From contig CAMWUZ010000139.1 of the NCBI GenBank assembly GCA_947177595.1, positions 1-5,221 of the forward strand: a DNA stretch of 5,221 bases, in the 5' to 3' direction. This DNA is from an uncultured Porphyromonadaceae bacterium. GTDB taxonomy: Bacteria; Bacteroidota; Bacteroidia; Bacteroidales; Muribaculaceae. The position numbers and the translations under genes were made by a program. The notes below the pieces were generated by a model. That model had not been told where the DNA came from. It searched no databases and saw nothing but the letters and a program-made list of their open reading frames with translations. Below, one piece after another: positions 1 to 5,221 of the stretch; within the stretch, counting starts at the first letter, position 1; every line of letters starts with the position of its first letter.

Positions 1-449
1 TCTATTATAAAGTTAATGTAAATTTTCTTCGGATTCATACTTTTGACCAACTCGTAAGCGGCTGCCATCGTTCCACCGGTTGCCAGCACATCATCATGAA
101 TCACCACTATATCGTCCTCGGTAATAGCGTCTTTATGAAGTTCTATTGTGTCCTTACCATACTCTTTTGCATACGTGTACTGGATGGTTTCTGCAGGAAG
201 TTTACCGGGCTTACGAGCCGGAACAAATCCTGCACCAAGCTCAAAAGCAAGGATTGATCCGCATATAAACCCACGACTTTCAATCCCCACGACTTTGGTC
301 ACACCCTTGTCACGATACAACTGCGACAAATCCCAACCAAGAATATGAATGGCTCGGGAATCCTTGAACGCAGTGGTCAAATCCTTAAAAACGATTCCCT
401 TTGTTGGGAAATCAACCACATCTCTGATTTTAGATTTAATGTATTCCAT
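1..449 (-). CDS. apt: Adenine phosphoribosyltransferase (3' end beyond the left edge)
   Basis: Cytosolic purine-salvage enzyme that converts adenine and PRPP to AMP and pyrophosphate. The 149 residues present cover most of the family's usual 170-180, so about 25 C-terminal residues lie outside the window. Visible landmarks are the N-terminal IRDVVDFPTKGIVFKDLT stretch (residues 8-25, typically IRxIPDFPKPGIxFKDIT), ESRGF at 57-61, the ARKPGKLP flexible-loop segment at 78-85, and the PRPP-binding loop VVIHDDVLATGGT at 115-127 with the acidic pair D119/D120. The ATG at 449 is well fixed: an in-frame TAA lies two codons upstream (453-455), and the protein begins where family members do. No Bacteroidetes-type promoter is evident in the 64-bp gap after mnmG, so it is probably transcribed with ybeY and mnmG. 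From memory, uvrC often follows apt in Bacteroides; that would be off the edge and is not shown here. Confidence 0.95.
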   Translation of the reverse strand, partial: MEYIKSKIRDVVDFPTKGIVFKDLTTAFKDSRAIHILGWDLSQLYRDKGVTKVVGIESRGFICGSILAFELGAGFVPARKPGKLPAETIQYTYAKEYGKDTIELHKDAITEDDIVVIHDDVLATGGTMAAAYELVKSMNPKKIYINFII

Positions 450-496
450 ATCTTATTGATTTAGCTTCAACCGCCATTAAACCACACACCTATCTA

Positions 497-512
497 TGTT
501 CCACGTGAAACA
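497..512 (+). promoter_or_regulatory. parS: parS-like ParB/Spo0J binding site
   Basis: The sequence TGTTCCACGTGAAACA matches the chromosomal parS consensus TGTTNCACGTGAAACA at all fifteen specified bases. It is palindromic apart from one base pair (positions 5 and 12 of the site). It sits in the short non-coding gap between mnmG and apt, 1 bp from the mnmG stop codon, rather than inside a gene. ParB (a CTP-dependent DNA clamp) loads at such sites and spreads, helping ParA and SMC segregate and organise the replication-origin region. The sequence match is observed directly; ParB binding is inferred. I found no second CACGTG core in the window. Confidence 0.85.
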
Positions 513-513
513 A

Positions 514-2394
514 TCACCTACCTAAAAGTACCAGCAGGATACTAATATCACTCGGTGAAATTCCAGGGATTCGGGATGCCTGTCCGACAGTTTGTGGATT
601 TATTCTAATCAGCTTCTGCCTTGCTTCAGTTGAAAGACTCTTCACTTTCTCATAGTCAATCATGCCGGCAATCTTAACATTTTCCAGTCTTTCCATCTTA
701 TCAGCAAGAGATCTTTCGCGGTCTATATATCCTCCGTATTTAATTAGTATTTCTGCTGCTTCTATAATTTCATCACGTCGCACAGACTCAATATGGTTGT
801 TAATATATTCCGCAAAATAGGGCAACTGTTCAGAAAGTATTTTAATATTTAGCTTTGGACGAAGGATAAGATCAAACAATTTCACACTCTGTCTTAAAAG
901 CGATTCATCAACACTTTCAAGATAAGGATTTATTTCATCTGGCTTTACCGAAGCTGATTTTGTGAACGATATGAGTTTATCTCTCTGATCTCTTTTGGAA
1001 AGCGTCAATTTAAATCTTTCTTCATCAGCAAGACCTATATCATATGACCGCTCAGTCAGTCGCATATCGGCATCATCTTGCCTGAGAAGAATACGATACT
1101 CGGCACGGGAAGTAAACATACGATATGGCTCATCCACGCCTTTAGTCACAAGATCATCAATCAATACACCGATATATGCTTCATCTCTGCCAAGAGTAAA
1201 AGGTTTCTCATCTTTTGATTTCAATGCAGCGTTAACTCCGGCAATAAGCCCTTGACCCGCCGCCTCCTCATAACCTGTTGTGCCGTTAACTTGACCTGCA
1301 AGAAAAAGCCCGGAAACAACCTTGCTTTCCAATGAATGCGACAACTGCGTAGGATCAAAAAAATCATATTCTATAGCATAACCGGGACGATATATAGAAA
1401 CATTCCGAAAAGCAGGGATTGTAAGCAGGGCATTAAACTGAGTACTGAACGGCAGAGATGAAGAGAACCCGTTCAAATAAAACTCCTGGGTATCCTCCCC
1501 TTCAGGCTCTATAAACAACTGGTGCTCTGCCTTGTCTGCAAATGTGACAATCTTTGTTTCGATACTTGGGCAGTATCTTGGTCCTATACTTTGAATCTGA
1601 CCATTATAAAGAGGTGAGTCAGGTAAGCCTTGTCTGAGTATCTCATGAGTTCTTTCATTAGTATAAACTATATGACATGCCCTTTGCTCCAATACTCTCT
1701 TCACCTCCGGAAGAAAAGAAAACTTATGGTGATCATCTTCAAGTTCTTGAATTGAGGTCTTGCTCCAATCAATACTTCTGCCGTCAATTCTTACAGGTGT
1801 ACCGGTTTTCATCCTCTCAGTCCTTATTCCTAACGACTTCAATTGCTCAGTTAAACCTGTACTTGCCGGCTCAGAAATTCTACCACCAATCATTTGGACT
1901 CTTCCTATATGCATAAGACCATTCAGGAAAGTTCCTGCAGTAATAACAACCGTTTTTGAATGAAATTCAACACCAGTCATGGTGCGCACACCCTCGACCT
2001 TGTTATCTTTAACAATGAGTGACGTGACATCATCCTGCCACATTGAAAGATTATCGGTATTCTCAAGTATGCTCCTCCACATCGCGCTGAATTTCATGCG
2101 ATCGCTTTGAGCGCGGGGACTCCACATCGCCGGACCTTTCGAACTATTCAGCATTCTGAACTGTATTGCAGTCCTATCGGTGACAATACCGGTCATACCA
2201 CCAAGAGCATCTATCTCTCTGACTATCTGACCCTTAGCGATTCCGCCGATAGCCGGGTTACAACTCATCTGAGCTATCTTGTTCATATCCAGCGTAATGA
2301 GTAGAGTAGATGCACCCATAACAGCCGCAGCATGAGCTGCTTCGCAACCCGCATGACCGGCACCTACAACTATTACATCATAGTCAAATTTCAT
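514..2394 (-). CDS. mnmG: tRNA uridine-5-carboxymethylaminomethyl(34) synthesis enzyme MnmG (GidA)
   Basis: FAD-dependent partner of MnmE; the complex uses methylene-THF, NADH and glycine or ammonium to install (carboxymethyl)aminomethyl groups on U34 of wobble-position tRNAs. The 626 residues match the family's full length. Visible features are the Rossmann dinucleotide-binding motif GAGHAG at 11-16, the first GidA signature with SCNPAIGGIAKG at 44-55, the second FAD-contact region AGQVNGTTGYEEAAGQG at 366-382, and the C-terminal MnmE/tRNA-interaction segment ending GQASRIPGISPSDISILLVLL at 603-624. Cysteines C45 (in SCNP) and C275 (in RYCPS) correspond to the two conserved cysteines, C47 and C277, of the E. 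coli enzyme. The start ATG overlaps the ybeY stop as ATGA, which implies translational coupling. TGA at 514-516 ends the gene immediately beside the parS-like site. No frameshift or missing motif was seen. Confidence 0.98.
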   Translation of the reverse strand: MKFDYDVIVVGAGHAGCEAAHAAAVMGASTLLITLDMNKIAQMSCNPAIGGIAKGQIVREIDALGGMTGIVTDRTAIQFRMLNSSKGPAMWSPRAQSDRMKFSAMWRSILENTDNLSMWQDDVTSLIVKDNKVEGVRTMTGVEFHSKTVVITAGTFLNGLMHIGRVQMIGGRISEPASTGLTEQLKSLGIRTERMKTGTPVRIDGRSIDWSKTSIQELEDDHHKFSFLPEVKRVLEQRACHIVYTNERTHEILRQGLPDSPLYNGQIQSIGPRYCPSIETKIVTFADKAEHQLFIEPEGEDTQEFYLNGFSSSLPFSTQFNALLTIPAFRNVSIYRPGYAIEYDFFDPTQLSHSLESKVVSGLFLAGQVNGTTGYEEAAGQGLIAGVNAALKSKDEKPFTLGRDEAYIGVLIDDLVTKGVDEPYRMFTSRAEYRILLRQDDADMRLTERSYDIGLADEERFKLTLSKRDQRDKLISFTKSASVKPDEINPYLESVDESLLRQSVKLFDLILRPKLNIKILSEQLPYFAEYINNHIESVRRDEIIEAAEILIKYGGYIDRERSLADKMERLENVKIAGMIDYEKVKSLSTEARQKLIRINPQTVGQASRIPGISPSDISILLVLLGR

Positions 2395-2831
2395 ATCTCT
2401 TCACTGAGGTTTTCCAATATAAACAGCGCAGCGTTCTCATGAGCCTCCATAATTTCGCGTTCACCTTCACCTTTGTCATTAATTCCACAAAGATGTAGAA
2501 GTCCGTGAACTATAACTCGAGATAACTCGGTAAGATAATCTACCCCAAGACCTGTTGCATTTGACGCAACAGTATCGAGAGAAATATACATATCTCCACT
2601 AACAAGTTTACGCCGACTGTAATCAAAAGTAATGATATCGGTATAGTAATCGTGATTCAAAAACTCACGGTTAACTTTTATGATGGTTTCATCATCGCAA
2701 AAAATATAACAAAGCTCACCAATAATTTTATCATGAGACTCTGCTACCATTTTTAACCATTTTTCTGTCCGATTCACATCAAGTGAAGGTAAATCGACGT
2801 TTTCCGCGTTCCAGATAATTTTTGCTGCCAT
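2391..2831 (-). CDS. ybeY: Endoribonuclease/rRNA maturation factor YbeY
   Basis: UPF0054-family metalloprotein with a role in 16S rRNA 3'-end maturation and ribosome quality control. From the chosen ATG it has 146 residues, close to the usual 140-160. The family core is visible: a VNREFLNHDYYTDIITFDY segment (residues 53-71), GDMYIS at about 79-84 and the metal site HGLLHLCGIND at 109-119. The first two ligands, H109 and H113, are present, but the third canonical His position is D119, followed by K120. I recall this GINDKG form from Bacteroides relatives, so it looks like a lineage variant and not a defect. The frame stays open upstream to a TTG at 2850-2852. I prefer ATG 2831 because that TTG lies inside the promoter -7 element and MAAKIIW is a typical family N-terminus. 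The 3' end overlaps mnmG by 4 bp. Confidence 0.94.
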   Translation of the reverse strand: MAAKIIWNAENVDLPSLDVNRTEKWLKMVAESHDKIIGELCYIFCDDETIIKVNREFLNHDYYTDIITFDYSRRKLVSGDMYISLDTVASNATGLGVDYLTELSRVIVHGLLHLCGINDKGEGEREIMEAHENAALFILENLSEEI

Positions 2832-2849
2832 CTTGGAATTTGTTACATA

Positions 2850-2883
2850 CAAAAGTAAGTAAAACCATAATTTTATGCAAAAA
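2850..2883 (-). promoter_or_regulatory. Bacteroidetes-type (sigma-ABfr) promoter for the ybeY-mnmG-apt operon
   Basis: On the minus strand, TTTTTG (2883-2878, containing the -33 TTTG) is followed by a 20-bp spacer and then TACTTTTG (2857-2850). The latter is a perfect match to the -7 consensus TAnnTTTG, and the spacing is typical. Transcription should begin near 2843-2845, leaving a leader of only about 12-14 nt before the ATG at 2831, with no Shine-Dalgarno sequence. The sequence match is direct; promoter activity is inferred. Confidence 0.78.
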
Positions 2884-2963
2884 CTATACTGTCACCAATT
2901 TTTCTGGAAAAACACCGATCACTTATAACAGTTTGATTTTATGGTATTTATACCACTATAACC

Positions 2964-3025
2964 CTCTCAGAATTTAATAAATGAATGCTATCAAGGTATT
3001 TCCTTGGAATTTTATATTCTGAGAG
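2964..3025. repeat. Interrupted inverted repeat with inner hairpin in the divergent intergenic region
   Basis: The arms CTCTCAGAAT (2964-2973) and ATTCTGAGAG (3016-3025) are perfect 10-bp reverse complements separated by 42 nt. Further pairing continues inward (2975-2977 with 3012-3014). The centre holds a second perfect stem, CAAGG (2992-2996) with CCTTG (3002-3006), around a 5-nt loop. On the plus strand a run of six T (3031-3036) starts 6 nt after the right arm. It could be an RNA leader structure for the downstream glycosyltransferase gene, an operator, or a terminator of a short plus-strand transcript. No plus-strand gene lies upstream of it, so an ordinary gene-end terminator is unlikely. 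Its function is unknown. Confidence 0.6.
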
Positions 3026-3038
3026 CGTGATTTTTTAT

Positions 3039-3046
3039 TACATTTG
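3039..3046 (+). promoter_or_regulatory. Possible -7 promoter element for the glycosyltransferase gene
   Basis: TACATTTG matches the Bacteroidetes -7 consensus TAnnTTTG exactly and would give a start site about 20 nt before the ATG at 3072. No TTTG or TTG lies at the expected -33 distance; that position is occupied by the right arm of the inverted repeat (3016-3025). The element is therefore weak evidence alone, and an activator or a transcript starting further upstream is possible. Confidence 0.45.
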
Positions 3047-3071
3047 TGGATGAAGCACTAACAAAATTGGC

Positions 3072-3833
3072 ATGAGCAAAATTTCAGCAACAATAATCAC
3101 TTTCAACGAAGAAAAGCATATTGCACGTTGCATAGAATCTCTCCGCGATATCGCAGATGAGATTATTGTCGTGGATTCATTCTCTGATGATTCTACAACC
3201 GAAATTTGTGAGGCTATGGGGTGCAAGGTCACACGCCGCAAAATGAAAGGCTATGGAGCGCAGAGACAATATGCTACTTCACTCACTTGCCATAATTATG
3301 TTTTGTCAATAGATGCAGACGAAGTACTCTCCCCTGCCCTACGCGCTTCGCTCATAAAATTAAAGAATAGTGACTTCAACCACAGAGGCTATAGCTTCTC
3401 CCGACTTAACTTTTATTGCGGCACTCCGGTAAAACATTGCGGGTGGTATCCTGATATTCAGGTACGTTTGTTCGACAAAAGATACGCTAACTGGAATCTG
3501 CATGATGTTGATGAAAGAGTAATCTTCAGAGATAATGTAATGCCTGTTAAACTCGATGGAGACATATTGCATTATAGATGTACCACGCAAGATGAATTTA
3601 AGCAGACAGAAAGGGCGCATGCTGCTCTTCTTGCCAAATCTATCCTTGAAACAGGTAAAACTCCAGGGGTATTAACACCATACATTCAGGGAATAAAAAG
3701 CTTTATACGATGTTATATCGCTCAAGGTGGAGCACTTGACGGATTGGTTGGGACAGCAATCAGCAAACAGAAATACCATTCAACTCTTCTTGCATGGAGC
3801 ACAGCAAGAAAGAAATCAAAAAACAACAAATAA
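3072..3833 (+). CDS. Family 2 glycosyltransferase, WaaE/KdtX-like (LPS core type)
   Basis: Predicted cytosolic or membrane-associated GT-A enzyme of 253 residues that transfers a sugar from a nucleotide-sugar donor, probably in lipopolysaccharide or other surface glycan assembly. The N-terminus carries the GT2 start ATIITFNEEKHIARCIESL (residues 6-24). The first acidic site is VVDSFSDDST (33-42). The DxD-type metal/donor motif is DADE at 81-84. The segment CGTPVKHCGWYPDIQVRLF (116-134) and the later LDGDILHYRC (161-170) are typical of the WaaE/KdtX subgroup. The subgroup usually has a VHE motif after the RLF segment; here it reads VDE (146-148). I see no signal peptide or transmembrane helix. 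The ATG lies in an AT-rich context without a Shine-Dalgarno sequence. The acceptor and sugar cannot be told from sequence, so no gene symbol is given. The kinase gene follows after 32 bp. Confidence 0.9.
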   Translation: MSKISATIITFNEEKHIARCIESLRDIADEIIVVDSFSDDSTTEICEAMGCKVTRRKMKGYGAQRQYATSLTCHNYVLSIDADEVLSPALRASLIKLKNSDFNHRGYSFSRLNFYCGTPVKHCGWYPDIQVRLFDKRYANWNLHDVDERVIFRDNVMPVKLDGDILHYRCTTQDEFKQTERAHAALLAKSILETGKTPGVLTPYIQGIKSFIRCYIAQGGALDGLVGTAISKQKYHSTLLAWSTARKKSKNNK

Positions 3834-3865
3834 CACTTACTTATACCCCTCTCTTCACAATAAAT

Positions 3866-5221
3866 ATGAGCAAACAGTTGAAAGTATATTGCAAAAACAT
3901 TGAGGAATACATTGATATTGAAGGAGGAGACACACTGCTTGAAATATCGGAGAAAATTGCAGACAAACTGGATTTCAAACCGGTGTGTGCGAGGGTTAAT
4001 TACAAGACCGAAGATCTCGGATTCCCGGTATTCCAACCGAAAATGGTGGAGTTTTTATCTGTCACATCTCCAAGTGGGACGCGTACATATGTGCGGTCTC
4101 TGTGCATGATGCTGTATAAGGCGGTTAACGAGTGTTTCCCGGGCAGAAAACTGCGTATCGAGCACTCTATCGCAAATGGATATTTCTGTCGTATTAATAA
4201 TGACTGGGACGCATCAGAAGATAATGTCAGAATTATAAAACACAAGATGACAGAGTATGTAAAAGCTACGATACCTTTTGAAAGAAAAGAACGGCTCACT
4301 CGAGACGTTATTAATATATTCAATCGTCAGGGACTTGATGACAAGGTATTACTTTTAGAAACTCTGAACGAACTATACACAACATATTATCGATTGGGAG
4401 ACATCTGCGACAGCTATTACGGTCAACTTGTGCCTTCAACAGCATATCTCGGAATATTTGATCTGATTCCCTATAAGGACGGTTTTATCCTTATGCCGTT
4501 TGATAAAAAAGACACAACATCTCCTGCAAAACTTATTGCACAGGAAAAAATGTTCAAAGCATTTACCGATTATCTTGAGTTTAATAAGATTGTGGGTATA
4601 AGCAATGTTGGAGAGCTTAACAAAGCTGCCGAGAATGACCATTCAGCGATGGTTATCAATGTGTCGGAGGCAATGCACAACAAGAAAATAGCTACAATTT
4701 CCGATGAAATTACAGCACGGTACAAAGAAGGTGGAGCAAGGGTTGTTCTCATTGCCGGACCGTCATCAAGCGGCAAAACCACATTCACGAAGCGTCTCGC
4801 GATTCAATTAATGACCAACCTTATGGAGCCTGAACTGATTTCTCTTGACGACTATTTTGTTGACAGAGAACATACTCCGAAGGATGAAGATGGAGACTAT
4901 GACTATGAGTCACTATATGCTCTTGACTTAAAGCTGTTTAATGCACACCTGTCTGCACTGTTGAGAGGTGAGGAGGTTGAGTTACCATATTATAATTTTT
5001 CCACAGGTAGCAGAGAGTTCAGAGGTAACCGTATTAAATTAAAACCAAATTCCATACTTCTTATAGAGGGAATTCACGGCCTCAATCCGGAGCTTACTGC
5101 ATCCATTGAACAGAAAATGAAATACCTGGTGTATGTTTCAGCACTCACTACAATTTCCATTGATGATCATAATTTGGTACCGACAACAGATAATCGCTTG
5201 TTGCGCAGAATTATACGCGAT
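3866..5221 (+). CDS. Uridine-kinase-like nucleoside kinase with ThrRS-like N-terminal region (3' end beyond the right edge)
   Basis: The 452 residues present are in frame to the window's last base; relatives in Bacteroides are, as I recall, about 550 residues, so roughly 100 are missing. Residues 1-65 resemble a TGS-type small beta fold. Residues about 75-210 resemble the second additional domain of threonyl-tRNA synthetase, including HSIANGYFC at 100-108. The kinase domain begins near 290 with Walker A GPSSSGKTT (298-306). It continues with LDDYF (327-331), YDYESLYALDL (345-355, equivalent to the uridine kinase FDHPDALD region), LPYYNF (373-378), LLIEGIHGL (398-406) and DNRLLRRIIRD (442-452). 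These place it in the uridine kinase/phosphoribulokinase family, which phosphorylates nucleosides with ATP or GTP; the actual substrate is not established by the motifs. The ATG at 3866 gives the expected N-terminus. It probably shares a transcript with the glycosyltransferase gene, since the 32-bp gap shows no promoter or terminator. Confidence 0.92.
   Translation, partial: MSKQLKVYCKNIEEYIDIEGGDTLLEISEKIADKLDFKPVCARVNYKTEDLGFPVFQPKMVEFLSVTSPSGTRTYVRSLCMMLYKAVNECFPGRKLRIEHSIANGYFCRINNDWDASEDNVRIIKHKMTEYVKATIPFERKERLTRDVINIFNRQGLDDKVLLLETLNELYTTYYRLGDICDSYYGQLVPSTAYLGIFDLIPYKDGFILMPFDKKDTTSPAKLIAQEKMFKAFTDYLEFNKIVGISNVGELNKAAENDHSAMVINVSEAMHNKKIATISDEITARYKEGGARVVLIAGPSSSGKTTFTKRLAIQLMTNLMEPELISLDDYFVDREHTPKDEDGDYDYESLYALDLKLFNAHLSALLRGEEVELPYYNFSTGSREFRGNRIKLKPNSILLIEGIHGLNPELTASIEQKMKYLVYVSALTTISIDDHNLVPTTDNRLLRRIIRD

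Noticed and set aside
148..348. Plus-strand open frame of 66 codons
   Set aside because: It lies antisense within apt, which has full family motifs; no independent start signal or recognisable product.
449..476. Upstream ATG at about 476 as an alternative apt start or short leader peptide
   Set aside because: It is out of frame with apt, and its frame stops after about 13 codons just inside apt; no sequence support for a real leader.
995..1255. Plus-strand open frame of 86 codons
   Set aside because: Antisense shadow of mnmG, serine/arginine-rich as expected from reverse reading, with no recognisable domain.
3045..3053. TGTGGATGA as a DnaA box, given the nearby parS-like site
   Set aside because: It is one base off the TGTGGATAA consensus and stands alone; there is no cluster of boxes or AT-rich unwinding element to suggest an origin inside this window.
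4000..4323. Minus-strand open frame of 107 codons
   Set aside because: It is antisense to the kinase gene's N-terminal domain, which is clearly coding; no promoter or family resemblance.

Overview
The window looks like chromosomal DNA from a member of the Bacteroidota, most likely the Bacteroidales. Three things point there. The YbeY metal site has the HGLLHLCGIND form that I recall from Bacteroides relatives. A textbook Bacteroidetes sigma-ABfr promoter (TTTG, 20 bp, TACTTTTG) lies ahead of ybeY. The starts lack Shine-Dalgarno sequences and sit in AT-rich leaders. Genus cannot be fixed from this window. All five genes read as intact, apart from two cut by the window edges, and I see no mobile element, CRISPR array or RNA gene.

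Left half (1-2831, minus strand): a translation/nucleotide housekeeping operon read right to left, ybeY > mnmG > apt. YbeY acts in rRNA and ribosome maturation, MnmG in wobble-uridine modification of tRNA, and Apt in adenine salvage. ybeY and mnmG overlap by ATGA and are probably translationally coupled. The mnmG-apt gap of 64 bp holds a 16-bp sequence that matches the ParB-binding parS consensus TGTTNCACGTGAAACA at every position. It is the most notable non-coding signal here and suggests the locus is part of the chromosome-segregation (centromere) region.

Middle (2832-3071): a divergent intergenic region of 240 bp. On the minus strand it carries the ybeY promoter. On the plus strand it carries a 62-nt interrupted inverted repeat with perfect 10-bp arms and an inner hairpin, followed by a T-run and a possible -7 element for the plus-strand genes.

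Right half (3072-5221, plus strand): a family-2 glycosyltransferase resembling WaaE/KdtX lipopolysaccharide-core enzymes. After a 32-bp gap comes a large uridine-kinase-like protein, cut by the right edge. It joins a threonyl-tRNA-synthetase-like N-terminal region to a P-loop nucleoside kinase domain. The two probably share a transcript, but no functional link is evident. The window is mainly conserved core genome; I found no convincing new multi-gene system.
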